Positions 33,473 to 42,506 of a stretch of 64,000 nucleotides of DNA are shown here, one piece after another. Origin of the DNA: DAISIK01 sp036822055 (GTDB lineage: Bacteria > Verrucomicrobiota > Verrucomicrobiia > Opitutales > Puniceicoccaceae); NCBI GenBank assembly GCA_036822055.1, contig DAISIK010000008.1:1-64000 (forward strand). The letters are read 5' to 3'. The notes beneath the pieces were generated by a model. The model was given only the letters and a program-made list of their open reading frames with translations, had not been told where the DNA came from and did not search any database. Positions within the stretch are counted from its first letter, which is position 1, and each line of letters starts with the position of its first letter. The translations under genes and the position numbers were made by a program.

Positions 33473-34705
33473 CTATGGACGCTTTCGATTAGCAAATGGC
33501 CGATAGAGTGGATCCCCGATTGCCACCGCCTGCCAGCTCAGAGCAGGCAAACTGTAATAACAGGCCTCTCCCCAACTGCGACCAGCTAGCAGATGTCCAA
33601 AAAGCATATGCGGCCGGTGAACAAATTCCAAAAGCGGCTCCCAAACATTCCCCACCGTTGCGGTCACCCCTTTCAAAATCATCGGGCCAACCCAATGGCT
33701 GTTCGCGTCACGCACGGATTGCGCCGAATAGCTGTGGATATGGACAGCGATCGCTCCTTGAGCCACTCTGAACTCTGGATCCGCCCAGGCACCCCCCACA
33801 TGGGCAGAATACCATCCAGCGTAAAGCGCCGGTAGCTGGAGACCGTCCGATATTTCCATGAGGCCCGGCCCCCTGTCCCACTCTACCGTGAAGCCCCCCG
33901 CCTCCATTTGCTTCCCCGCGAGTTCCAGCCAGACATCACCTTGGGGATGGGGACCACCGAGGTCAACGAAGGCCTTGCCCACCGGTCCGTGCTGCTCGGC
34001 TGCGAAAGCATCGAAAATCAGGCGCCGTGCCGAGTCAAAATCCGGTCCATCCAAACGGAAAACTCGCACCACCCGCTCGGTATCAAAATCCGTCGGGTTG
34101 GCGACCCCAAAGATAGGATTGGCAATGAAACCGCCCATCGGACGATCCGCCAGGGCCATCGCTGCAAGCTCCCCGTCGACCGAGGCATTCGCTGTTGTCA
34201 AATAGGGATTTGGAGCCCGCTGAGCATTCCACTCCTTGGGGGCTGCAAACCGCAGGGGCACCCCTTTGCAAAGGACGAGATAGGAAATGTTGTTTCCAAG
34301 AACCGAATACCGGAGCCTGCGATATTCGTCCTCGTTTGCGCCCATACTCCCCTCTAACCAGCCATCATCGAAGAGCTTTTTAGCGAGCGGATTATAGACC
34401 TTTTCAATGAAGTTCCGGCCCCCGATCGTCTCTTCAGTCGGCATTTCGAAGGCAATCAGGTTTTTCTCTGGAATCTTGCGGACCCGCATGTAGGTCTTCG
34501 CCAACTCGACACTTCCCGGAACCGTCGAGTTGGCCACCACCACGATTCGATTGGCTAGCTCCTGATTGCCAAATGCGGGCGCCGACGAGAGCAGGGCGAG
34601 ACCAAACAGTCCACTCAGTACCCCACCAGCGAATCTTGCCCAGCCTACCAAAAGCCTCCCACCTATCGGTGCCACCCGCAGACTGCTGCAATCAATCCGC
34701 AGCAT
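33473..34705 (-). CDS. TIGR03790-type protein of unknown function
   Basis: A 410-residue protein with a signal peptide (about 20-40) and the layout I associate with TIGR03790 proteins: NRIVVVANSTVPGSVELAKTYMRVRKIPEKNL near the start, YLVLCKGVPLRF, and HIHSYSAQSVRD plus GDPLYRPF near the end. No function is established for the family. ATG 34705 is preferred over 34885, which would run far into the DUF2237 gene; even so the two genes overlap by 14 bases. It is the last gene of a three-gene operon with DUF2237 and a dynamin-like GTPase. Confidence 0.8.
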   Translation of the reverse strand: MLRIDCSSLRVAPIGGRLLVGWARFAGGVLSGLFGLALLSSAPAFGNQELANRIVVVANSTVPGSVELAKTYMRVRKIPEKNLIAFEMPTEETIGGRNFIEKVYNPLAKKLFDDGWLEGSMGANEDEYRRLRYSVLGNNISYLVLCKGVPLRFAAPKEWNAQRAPNPYLTTANASVDGELAAMALADRPMGGFIANPIFGVANPTDFDTERVVRVFRLDGPDFDSARRLIFDAFAAEQHGPVGKAFVDLGGPHPQGDVWLELAGKQMEAGGFTVEWDRGPGLMEISDGLQLPALYAGWYSAHVGGAWADPEFRVAQGAIAVHIHSYSAQSVRDANSHWVGPMILKGVTATVGNVWEPLLEFVHRPHMLFGHLLAGRSWGEACYYSLPALSWQAVAIGDPLYRPFANRKRP

Positions 34706-35060
34706 GCTCTTCGAGAACTCCGAGGGACACGTACCGCAACGCCGCCAGGTGGCAGGAACGCAGAAAAACCCGTGGTGCCATCCCGGCAGCGTGGGCCTCC
34801 TTCCAACGACTCGCGCAAAGACACCAGCGGTCCCCAGGGACAAGCCCCGGAAAAGCGTACTCAGGCCTCGGCGTCGACAAATCATTGCCCCGGGATTTAC
34901 TGAAGCGTAGAAAATCTTCCGTCATTTCCGCGCAAATCGCATGGCAGCCGACATCTTCGTCAGCCGTATTGCAGCATCCATCACGGTAAAATCCGGTCAG
35001 AGGATTCATACTACAGGGCACGATCGGTGTGCCGTAAACATTGACTCCTCCCTCGCTCAT
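34692..35060 (-). CDS. DUF2237 family protein
   Basis: A 122-residue protein with the family's sequence run: NVYGTPIVPCSMNPLTGFYRDGCCNT, DVGCHAICAEMTEDFL, FPGLVPGDRWCLCASRW and APRVFLRSCHLAAL. It is Cys- and His-rich (several CC/CxC), consistent with a metal or redox role, but no function is known. Its ATG overlaps the stop of the dynamin-like gene by ATGA, and its stop lies inside the first codons of the TIGR03790 gene. Confidence 0.88.
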   Translation of the reverse strand: MSEGGVNVYGTPIVPCSMNPLTGFYRDGCCNTADEDVGCHAICAEMTEDFLRFSKSRGNDLSTPRPEYAFPGLVPGDRWCLCASRWKEAHAAGMAPRVFLRSCHLAALRYVSLGVLEEHAAD

Positions 35061-37519
35061 TCAGCGTCCCCTCCACCTGTGCCGGTCATTAGGTGTTCCG
35101 CACGTACCTCCGAAAGCTCATTCCCAAACCCACGGATTTGCTTTTTCAGCTCGGCCAAACTCTCCAGCAACCGCGCGTGCTTGGCCCGCTTTTCCCGCAG
35201 TAAGCGCAGCTGACTCGCAGCATGTTCACCGCCATCGGATACTGCCGCCTGCACCTGCTCGCGGAATGATTCTCCGAAGGCTCCCAGCCGCGCCAAACTG
35301 TCTTCGCCCGGTGACTTTAAGAGCAGCTTGATCGCCTGATCCTGAATCATCTCTTTCAGTTCAGCTCGCCCAGCGTCCCCCAGACGTTGTTCCTTATCCT
35401 CCGGTTTCACCTCTTTGTCCAAGGTCTCGGGGTCTCCAAAGACGGCCTTGAATATTCCTTTCGCCCCACGCAGGAAGACGAAATCAAGGGGCTTCTTCCG
35501 CAGTGTTAATCCGTCGAGCTTCAAACCACTCAATTTTACTTTTTGGTCCTCAACCTCGGCTTCAAGTGGCTCTGCCGATCGTTTGTACCGATCAATCAAA
35601 TCGATTCCCAAAAGACCGAAGTGCCGGTGCTGCTCGTTCGAGAAACGGACTCCACCGTTTTCAGCTTCCACAAGGGCCTTCACTCGATTCCTAGAATTTG
35701 CAATCATGGCCTTTTTCTCGTTCCCCAAAACTGCCGGGACATCCTTTTCCAGCAGGTCAGCAAAACTCGAGGTCTTCTCAAACCACGTGTCAACTGCCTC
35801 GGCTAGTGCCACTTGCAATCGATCGCGGTAACGTCCGGCGTCCGCACTTACCGCACTCGCCGCCTCTTGGTTGAGCGGCTCCAGCAACGCATGCCAATCA
35901 ATTTCACCCAAGCGCGTGGCTGCCTCCAGACGAGCGTCAGCCTCCCCGAGTTCCTTCGCCAACTGGTCCGATAGGCGCTCGAACCGGAAACATGCCAGGG
36001 AGCTGAACGCCGTCTCAAATCTTGCGACGACCCGCTCCCCCCTGCGGAGATGGTCAGACATGAATTCCCTCAGGTAATCACTGCCGTTGAGATAGGCCTC
36101 CAGTTCGTCCGAGAATTGCTTGAAGCGCCGGATGCCAATGTCCTTCTCAATCGGTAGTGGATCCATCAGATCGCCGGCTTCCTCGATCGAAGCTTCGCCC
36201 TCAGCAACGCCGACTTCGCTCCCGGCCGTGAACGGGATGTCGAATGCCCCCACGGCCTCATCCCATTCATCCGCCTCGTCTCCGTCTGTGGCTTCCGAAA
36301 CTTCCTCTCCTTCCGTCTCTGCCGACGCACCTTCCAAAACTGGCTTCTCCCCGGTTTCAAGATCCCAGTCATCAAGATTTTCCTCCAACTCAGGGGAAAT
36401 TTCAGTGTCGATACCCGCAAACTCGACGCTCTCCTCATCCTCTGCCTCAAGCTGGGTTGCCAACTCTTCGGCACCCTCGAGGACGACCTCGGGACTGGGG
36501 ATGGAGTCCTCTGCAAAAAGAGGTTCCAGAGGAGGCAACCCCTCATTCCCCTCGGAGATCGCATTAGGAGCCCCGCTACCACCACGCTCCGTCACCAGAA
36601 TTTCGCGCGCTACCTCCAGCAGATCGATTGGGTAAATTCGCAGCCGCCGTTCATCAAAGGCCTGGCGGATTTGGGCATTCATCGATAGCGATTCAAAGGT
36701 GGCGATGATTCGATCTGGATCGGTGCTTTCCAAGCTGGGCACCAGCTCGCCGGTTTCCAGCAAATCCCGCTTGGACTTGTCGATATTGACCACCAGATAG
36801 ATGCGGCTGAAGAAGCCCAGCAGCTCGTTGAACTCTTCAAAGACCTGTTCCAAAAAGAGATTGTCGGCCTTCACCACAAAAATGGCACAGGATGCGTGGT
36901 CCCGAAACTTTTTCGTCAACCGGTCGTACCCGAAACGCATCTTGGCATAGAGCCCGGGAGTATCCACTAGAACCGCCCCGGCCTCGCCCAAACGATTTGC
37001 CGGTAGGCTAATGTCGATGTCCCGAATGGCTTCCGGAAAGTGTTTTGCCGGCTCGAAGAAATCCCCGCCCTTCTCGGTTTCAATCAGGGCCGTTGCCAGC
37101 GCCACATGGGCCTCCCGCAACACCTGCTGTAGATCCTCATTCCGCTCGAAAGACTCCACCTCTCCGTTGTACCGCGTCAGGCTGAAAGAGGCCTTGGGAG
37201 CGTGCCGCACGTGAACCAAGCACGGATAGGCAGGCAGGGACGAAACCTCGCTGACGTAGGTTCCCGAGATCGCATTCATGAGGGTGGATTTTCCGCTTTT
37301 CAGAGGACCAAAAATGATCAGGTACGCCTCCTCCCCGGTGACCTTCTCGGCCAGCGACTCCAAAGATTCCAACTCCGCCTGGAGCGAATCCGTCAAGGGT
37401 TGCAGCTCGAAGGTCGTCCGCTCTAGCTCGATCTCTTCAAGAGTTGAACGGACAGCGCGCGCCACGGGTAGAAGACGGCTTCCAAAGTCGTCGCAAAATC
37501 GTTTGAGTTCGGTTTTCAT
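35057..37519 (-). CDS. Dynamin-like large GTPase
   Basis: An 820-residue GTPase. The P-loop is GPLKSGKST (71-79), G3 is DTPG in VLVDTPGLYAKM, and G4 is NIDKSKRD. An insert of roughly 100 residues rich in Glu/Asp (about 340-455) separates the G domain from a long helical stalk, and the C-terminal region contains a hydrophobic patch near DFVFLRGAKGIFKAVFG that could meet membrane. Bacterial dynamin-like proteins remodel or protect membranes. ATG 37519 is chosen over 37573. It opens the operon with DUF2237 and TIGR03790. Confidence 0.85.
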   Translation of the reverse strand: MKTELKRFCDDFGSRLLPVARAVRSTLEEIELERTTFELQPLTDSLQAELESLESLAEKVTGEEAYLIIFGPLKSGKSTLMNAISGTYVSEVSSLPAYPCLVHVRHAPKASFSLTRYNGEVESFERNEDLQQVLREAHVALATALIETEKGGDFFEPAKHFPEAIRDIDISLPANRLGEAGAVLVDTPGLYAKMRFGYDRLTKKFRDHASCAIFVVKADNLFLEQVFEEFNELLGFFSRIYLVVNIDKSKRDLLETGELVPSLESTDPDRIIATFESLSMNAQIRQAFDERRLRIYPIDLLEVAREILVTERGGSGAPNAISEGNEGLPPLEPLFAEDSIPSPEVVLEGAEELATQLEAEDEESVEFAGIDTEISPELEENLDDWDLETGEKPVLEGASAETEGEEVSEATDGDEADEWDEAVGAFDIPFTAGSEVGVAEGEASIEEAGDLMDPLPIEKDIGIRRFKQFSDELEAYLNGSDYLREFMSDHLRRGERVVARFETAFSSLACFRFERLSDQLAKELGEADARLEAATRLGEIDWHALLEPLNQEAASAVSADAGRYRDRLQVALAEAVDTWFEKTSSFADLLEKDVPAVLGNEKKAMIANSRNRVKALVEAENGGVRFSNEQHRHFGLLGIDLIDRYKRSAEPLEAEVEDQKVKLSGLKLDGLTLRKKPLDFVFLRGAKGIFKAVFGDPETLDKEVKPEDKEQRLGDAGRAELKEMIQDQAIKLLLKSPGEDSLARLGAFGESFREQVQAAVSDGGEHAASQLRLLREKRAKHARLLESLAELKKQIRGFGNELSEVRAEHLMTGTGGGDAE

Positions 37520-37586
37520 GGATAGGTTTTGGAGTGGTGATGGTTGGTAAGAAAAGGAACGTAGTGCCACCATGAAACCCAGTCGG

Positions 37587-38561
37587 CTAGTCCATCCGGA
37601 TCTGCTGCAACCAGGAACGATTCTCGATGTAATAGCTCACGGTCTCCCTCAAGCCCTCCTCAAGGCCGATGGCTGGCTCCCATCCCAAAAGCGCTTTTGC
37701 TTTACTGATGTCAGCCCAGGTTTCCCGCATGTCGGCACTATGAAAAGGTCGGTTCTCAATTACTGGTGTTCGGCCAAGGTGCTGCCCAAACATTTCAATG
37801 ATGGTGTTCATCGGAACTGGATTGTTCCCACCCCCGAGGTTGATAATTTCGTAACCGAGCGGTCGAAGGGCGAGGACCGTCCCCCGCGCAATGTCGTCCA
37901 CATGGGTAAAATCCCGGCTCTGGCTTCCGTCCCCGAAGAGCTCGATTGGCCTGCCTTCGTCGATCCAGCGAACAAAGCGGAAAACTGCCATATCCGGACG
38001 TCCCAGCGATCCGTAAACCGTGAAGTAGCGGAGTACCGAAACGTCGAACCCGTAAAGATGATGGTAGGTGAAGGCCATCACCTCGGCCGCTTTCTTGGTC
38101 GCCGCATACGGAGAAATTGGGGTGTTCACCGGCAACGACTCTGAAAAGGGCATTTTTTGCCCGGCGTACAACGAGGAGGTCGAAGCAAGGACCAGCTTCC
38201 GGCAACTCCATTTCCGCATCGATTCGAGCAGGTTCAAAGTCCCGCCCATATTCGTCGTCAGATAAACATGGGGATTCTCCATGGAGTAGCGGACCCCCGC
38301 CCGTGCCGCCAGATTGATCACCGCGTCGGGACGAAAGGTTTCGAACAAGGCATCCAGCTTCTCCCCGTTCTCGATGTCGAAAGCTTCCCAGCGAAATGAG
38401 GGTTCCGCCGCCAAAATCTCCAAACGCCGCTTCTTCAGCTCGGGATCGTAATAATCATTCAAGTTGTCAATCCCGACCACCGTGTGACCCTCCTTCAAAA
38501 GACGAGCCGCAGTCTGCGCCCCGATCATTCCAGCCACACCTGTCAGCAAGATTTTCTCCAT
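37587..38561 (-). CDS. NAD-dependent epimerase, UDP-glucuronate 4-epimerase-like
   Basis: A 324-residue extended short-chain dehydrogenase. The Rossmann motif is TGVAGMIGAQTA, the catalytic Ser lies in STSSLYAG and the YxxxK motif is YAATK. VRYSMENPHVYLTTNMGGTLNLLE is typical of UDP-glucuronate 4-epimerases that supply UDP-galacturonate for surface polysaccharides. Related UDP-glucose or GDP-mannose epimerases cannot be excluded. ATG 38561 is preferred over 38573. It is 67 bases upstream of the dynamin-like gene. Confidence 0.85.
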   Translation of the reverse strand: MEKILLTGVAGMIGAQTAARLLKEGHTVVGIDNLNDYYDPELKKRRLEILAAEPSFRWEAFDIENGEKLDALFETFRPDAVINLAARAGVRYSMENPHVYLTTNMGGTLNLLESMRKWSCRKLVLASTSSLYAGQKMPFSESLPVNTPISPYAATKKAAEVMAFTYHHLYGFDVSVLRYFTVYGSLGRPDMAVFRFVRWIDEGRPIELFGDGSQSRDFTHVDDIARGTVLALRPLGYEIINLGGGNNPVPMNTIIEMFGQHLGRTPVIENRPFHSADMRETWADISKAKALLGWEPAIGLEEGLRETVSYYIENRSWLQQIRMD

Positions 38562-38702
38562 CCCTTGCAGCAAGATTCAAACTTTGGATCGATGCAAAAC
38601 CAAAAGCCCTCCAAATTTAATCAGGGGGCATGCCCAGCTCCTTTAATCCCCAGGAACAAGCCCGAATTCCCGGGACGTTTTTCTGCCTGCCAGCGGCCAC
38701 CG

Positions 38703-39899
38703 CTAAACTAAAACAACATCCCCGCAATCCTGGCCACACTCAACGCCGTCATCCTCGCAGCCAAGGGCCGGATTAACCGGGTACTTGTACCGCTCGCCTT
38801 GGAAGTTTCTCAAATAAATGGCTTCCTCGGTCACCTTTTCAACGTAGTCAGGATTGATTGGCACCTTGCCTCCCCCGCCCGGCGCATCAATCACAAACTG
38901 GGGAATCGCATAACCGGTCGTGTGCCCCCGCAGACCTCTGATCAATTCGATCCCCTTTTCAATATCCGCCCGAAAATGCCGTGATCCGGTGATCAAGTCA
39001 CATTGGTAGAGGTAGTAGGGACGCACCCGCATCATTAGCAGCCGATGAATCAGCGATCGCATCGTCCCCAGATCATCGTTCACGCCTCGCAGGAGAACCG
39101 ATTGGTTCCCCAATGGGACTCCGGCGTAGCTCAGGTTTTCACATGCCTGATACAGCTCCTCAGTGCATTCCCGTGGGTGGTTGACGTGGATGCTCATCCA
39201 AACAGGACCGAACTCCCTCAAGGTCGCCGTCAGTTCCGGGGTGATCCGTTGCGGCATAAAAACCGGAATCCTGCTCCCAATCCGGATAAATTCAACGTGA
39301 GGGATTGCCCGTAGACGCTCGAGGATCGACGCAATCTTCCGATCCGAAAGCATCAGGGGATCTCCCCCGCTCAACAACACGTCGCGGATTTCAGGGTGCT
39401 CTTCAATATACCGGATAGCGCCCTCATAATTCGGATGAAAATCGTATTCCTGCGCCCCCGAGACCAGCCTGCTCCGGGTACAGTAACGGCAGTATGCCGC
39501 GCACACGTTCGTCACTAAAAAAAGGCATCGGTCCGGGTAGCGGTGTACCAGCCCCGGTACCCCCATCGAGCCTTCCTCCCCAACCGGGTCCAGAAGCTCC
39601 TCTGGAGCCACCATCATCTCGTCGCCCCTCGGAATCACCTGTTTGCGAATCGGGCAATCCGGATCCGCCCGATCGATCAAGTTAAAGAAGTAGGGAGTGA
39701 TCGCCAGCTTCAGCTTTTTCTCCGCATGGGCGCAACCCGCCTTCTCGGCATCCGTCAGCTCGAGGTACTCTTCCAGCTGCTCAGGCCGGGTGATCCGGTT
39801 GCGCAATTGCCACTTCCAATCCCGCCAGTCGGAGACTGCGACGTGGTCCCACAGGCCTTGGCCAGAGAACCAATTGATGCGATTATCTTTAGGAAACAT
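38703..39899 (-). CDS. kamA: Lysine 2,3-aminomutase (radical SAM)
   Basis: A 398-residue radical SAM PLP enzyme. The iron-sulfur Cys triad is in CAAYCRYC (133, 137, 140), LLSGGDPL is the SAM-binding motif and GGGGKVPI carries the PLP lysine (Lys345). It interconverts alpha- and beta-lysine; beta-lysine can serve as an osmolyte precursor or in fermentation. Length fits KamA rather than the shorter EpmB, although EpmB-like use cannot be excluded without seeing an efp neighbour. A short Cys-bearing tail (CEDDGVECGQDCGD) follows the PLP site. Confidence 0.92.
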   Translation of the reverse strand: MFPKDNRINWFSGQGLWDHVAVSDWRDWKWQLRNRITRPEQLEEYLELTDAEKAGCAHAEKKLKLAITPYFFNLIDRADPDCPIRKQVIPRGDEMMVAPEELLDPVGEEGSMGVPGLVHRYPDRCLFLVTNVCAAYCRYCTRSRLVSGAQEYDFHPNYEGAIRYIEEHPEIRDVLLSGGDPLMLSDRKIASILERLRAIPHVEFIRIGSRIPVFMPQRITPELTATLREFGPVWMSIHVNHPRECTEELYQACENLSYAGVPLGNQSVLLRGVNDDLGTMRSLIHRLLMMRVRPYYLYQCDLITGSRHFRADIEKGIELIRGLRGHTTGYAIPQFVIDAPGGGGKVPINPDYVEKVTEEAIYLRNFQGERYKYPVNPALGCEDDGVECGQDCGDVVLV

Positions 39900-39970
39900 A
39901 GTTCGCGGGGAAATCCGTGTCTTCGGAGTCCCCTAAGACGAACAAAGGCTCTCCATCTTCCCTTGTCAAA

Positions 39971-40020
39971 GTTTGAGGAAATATCCTTGCCCGCTCAAAT
40001 TGGGCAGGATTTCCTCAAAC
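39971..40020. promoter_or_regulatory. Large imperfect inverted repeat directly before carA
   Basis: GTTTGAGGAAAT (39971-39982) pairs without mismatch with ATTTCCTCAAAC (40009-40020). After a two-base bulge the pairing resumes as CCT with AGG, and after a one-base bulge as GCCC with GGGC, leaving a 9-base loop. The repeat ends five bases before the carA ATG, and its left arm holds GAGGAA, a Shine-Dalgarno-like string that would be hidden. A protein operator or RNA switch is possible. Confidence 0.7.
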
Positions 40021-40025
40021 GGTTG

Positions 40026-41183
40026 ATGGAAGAAATACCTGCCCTCCTTGCATTCGAAGATGGAACGATCGTTCACGGACTAGGCTTTGGCGCACGCTCT
40101 ACGACCACCGGAGAGGCCGTCTTCAATACCGCGATGACGGGGTACCAGGAAGTCCTCACCGACCCATCCTACACCGGGCAGATTGTCGTCATGACCGCTC
40201 CTCAAGTCGGTAACTATGGAATCTCTCCCGAAGATGAAGAAAGCGATGGCCCGAAAGTCGAAGGCTTTGTTATCCGCGATTTGAGCCCCGTCACTTCAAA
40301 TTGGCGAAGCCAGGAAGACCTCCACCATTACCTGCTTCGCCACGGAATCCCGGGTATCCATGGAGTGGATACACGCGCCATTACCAAAGCCCTTCGTGTC
40401 AAAGGAGCACTCAAATCCTGTCTCACCACCGAGGGCATTGCCCCCGAGGATGCGCTAGCGAGAGCCCGCGCCTGGCATGGCCTCGAGAACGTCGATTACG
40501 TCAGCAGGGTCACCAGCAAGGAAATTCATCCCTTTTCCGTCGAAACCTGGGGAACCGGCGAATTTAGCGTACCCGGAACGCTGCTGAAAGCACCACCGCA
40601 TACCCCCTGCCGCTACCGGGTCGCCGCCCTCGACCTCGGGGCCAAAAGAAACATCTTCCGCCGCCTCTCCTTCCACGGCTTTGATGTTTTCGTCATTCCC
40701 GCCCATGCCTCAGTCGAGCAAATAGAAGAAATCCAGCCCCAGGCGATTTTCCTCTCCAATGGACCAGGAGACCCCGAGCCCCTCCATTATATCCATGCTA
40801 CCGTGGCCAAGCTGATTCAAAAATACCCCACTTTTGGCATTTGCATGGGCAACCATATCCTCACCCACGCCCTCGGCGCCAAAACTTTCAAGCTGAAGTT
40901 TGGTCACCATGGCGCAAACCAACCGGTTAAAAATCTCGAGACCGGTCAAGTATCCATCACCTCCCAGAATCATGGTTTTGCCACCACCGAGGCGGAGCTT
41001 CACAACCGCGGAGCCATCGTCACTGAAATCAATCTCAACGATGGAACTGTGGAGGGTCTCCGGCACCGTGATCTCCCCGTCTTTAGTGTCCAGTACCATC
41101 CGGAAGCCTCTCCCGGTCCCCTTGATTCCGACCACCTCTTCGCCTCTTTCTACCAAATGGTCCATCAGTATCATCAAAGCTGA
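40026..41183 (+). CDS. carA: Carbamoyl-phosphate synthase small subunit (glutaminase)
   Basis: A 385-residue CarA that releases ammonia from glutamine for the large subunit, feeding arginine and pyrimidine synthesis. N-terminal CPSase_sm domain (1-140) begins ALLAFEDGTIVHG; the class I amidotransferase domain follows from about 198. The nucleophile Cys273 and the His358/Glu360 pair (VQYHPEASPGPLDSDH) are in place. The usual GICLGHQ is here GICMGNHI: Asn276 and His277 replace the conserved His and Gln. ATG 40026 is chosen, with TTG 40023 just before. carB is not in the window. Confidence 0.93.
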   Translation: MEEIPALLAFEDGTIVHGLGFGARSTTTGEAVFNTAMTGYQEVLTDPSYTGQIVVMTAPQVGNYGISPEDEESDGPKVEGFVIRDLSPVTSNWRSQEDLHHYLLRHGIPGIHGVDTRAITKALRVKGALKSCLTTEGIAPEDALARARAWHGLENVDYVSRVTSKEIHPFSVETWGTGEFSVPGTLLKAPPHTPCRYRVAALDLGAKRNIFRRLSFHGFDVFVIPAHASVEQIEEIQPQAIFLSNGPGDPEPLHYIHATVAKLIQKYPTFGICMGNHILTHALGAKTFKLKFGHHGANQPVKNLETGQVSITSQNHGFATTEAELHNRGAIVTEINLNDGTVEGLRHRDLPVFSVQYHPEASPGPLDSDHLFASFYQMVHQYHQS

Positions 41184-41367
41184 TACCCGAGGCAACCAAC
41201 GAGCTCTGGGTTGGGCACCTGCTCGAATCGAGGCAATAGCCCAGCCCGTTCAAGTGAACGATTTCCAGACACCCGCCCCGCCGCGCAGCACTCCTTTCAA
41301 CAGCCAAACGAATCTGGAATCGTAGTCGGTTCTCGATCCAATCCAGCTTGGAATCAAAAATTAGCCA

Positions 41368-41396
41368 TTGACACCATCTCGTATCGCGACGATTAT
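41368..41396 (+). promoter_or_regulatory. Sigma70-like promoter of the PEP-CTERM-like gene at 41436
   Basis: TTGACA (41368-41373) and GATTAT (41391-41396) are 17 bases apart, about 40 bases before the ATG. The rest of the 252-base gap after carA shows no gene. Confidence 0.6.
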
Positions 41397-41435
41397 AAAC
41401 TTCTTCATAAATCATTCAACTAACCTCCAAACTCC

Positions 41436-42293
41436 ATGAACAAAAATCACCTCAAACTCTCGTCGGCTCTTCTGCTCGCCGCTGCTCCTTTCGCCAAGGG
41501 AGTTATCATCGCCGAGGATTCATTCCTCATCGGCACCGACCCCTCCGTTGGTGAATACGCCTTGGGATCGGTAATCGGCCAAAATCCAAACAACCTGGGT
41601 TTCAACGGGGCGTGGATTGGCATCGCCGGCACCGCCAACACTACTCAAACCACTGGGCTGACCTTTGGTGACCTCGCCACTGCGGGAGGTTCGCTTACCA
41701 AGCCGGGCGGTAATTCGCGGGCTGGGCGCCTTCTCTCGGACACCTACGATGCAAACACCTCAGGTATCATTTATTTCAGTTACCTCATGCAAGTCGACTC
41801 TGCCAACGATGGTTCCTACCGCGCTTTCGAGACCTTCGACCAAAGCAATGCCGACAGCGCCAGGAGCATCCGGATCGGAGTCGGTGGTGGAGCGAATGGT
41901 TTCCAATCAAACACCAACCTCGGTCTCCGAATTGGAGACGGGCCCGTCACTGATCTCGGTGCTATGACCTTGTCACCTACCTTGATCGTCGGGAAGATCG
42001 ATTTTGGAAGCTTCCCCGGCTCAGACATCGTCACCATCTATCGGGATCCAACCGACCTCTTGGTTGAAGCAAATAACACCGTGACCGGTGAGATCGTCGG
42101 AACTGATGTGGCCTTCGATCGTATCGCATTCGCTCTCTTCACCGATTCCCCTGTCACCTTCGACGAGCTGCGCATCGCAACCACCTTCAGCGAGGTTACT
42201 CCAATTCCCGAGGTTAGTGGTGGTGTCTTCATCCTCTTTGGTGGTCCTTTGTTCTTTGCCCTCGGCCGCCGCCGTTTCAGCGTTGATTCCTGA
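41436..42293 (+). CDS. PEP-CTERM-like exported protein
   Basis: A 285-residue secreted protein: signal peptide (about 1-21, ending AAAPFAKG), a beta-rich low-complexity body rich in Gly/Ser/Thr/Asp, and a C-terminal tail PIPEVSGGVFILFGGPLFFALGRRRF, i.e. PEV instead of PEP before the hydrophobic segment and Arg cluster. It resembles LamG/concanavalin-like beta proteins in composition, but no domain is assigned. It is monocistronic, with its own promoter and a strong terminator. Confidence 0.75.
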   Translation: MNKNHLKLSSALLLAAAPFAKGVIIAEDSFLIGTDPSVGEYALGSVIGQNPNNLGFNGAWIGIAGTANTTQTTGLTFGDLATAGGSLTKPGGNSRAGRLLSDTYDANTSGIIYFSYLMQVDSANDGSYRAFETFDQSNADSARSIRIGVGGGANGFQSNTNLGLRIGDGPVTDLGAMTLSPTLIVGKIDFGSFPGSDIVTIYRDPTDLLVEANNTVTGEIVGTDVAFDRIAFALFTDSPVTFDELRIATTFSEVTPIPEVSGGVFILFGGPLFFALGRRRFSVDS

Positions 42294-42317
42294 GGGACTT
42301 CCCTCCGGTTTTTCCAC

Positions 42318-42352
42318 AGAAGCGGTGTCTCCAGGGCACCGCTTCTTTTTTT
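42318..42352 (+). terminator. Rho-independent terminator
   Basis: A perfect 10-bp stem AGAAGCGGTG (42318-42327) with CACCGCTTCT (42337-42346), a 9-base loop, then a T run. Confidence 0.92.
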
Positions 42353-42506
42353 CCCATCTTACGCTTCCTTTGCCCCACCCGTTCGGGCTCGCCTCCACGA
42401 CCCCACCATTCAGCCAGCCGTCTGGTTTGGCACGCTCCCTTTGATCGGCATCGGCAGTCTCGCAGCTTTCTCACTCCCCCACCTCGCCGCCTCCAGTCTA
42501 TCCCCC

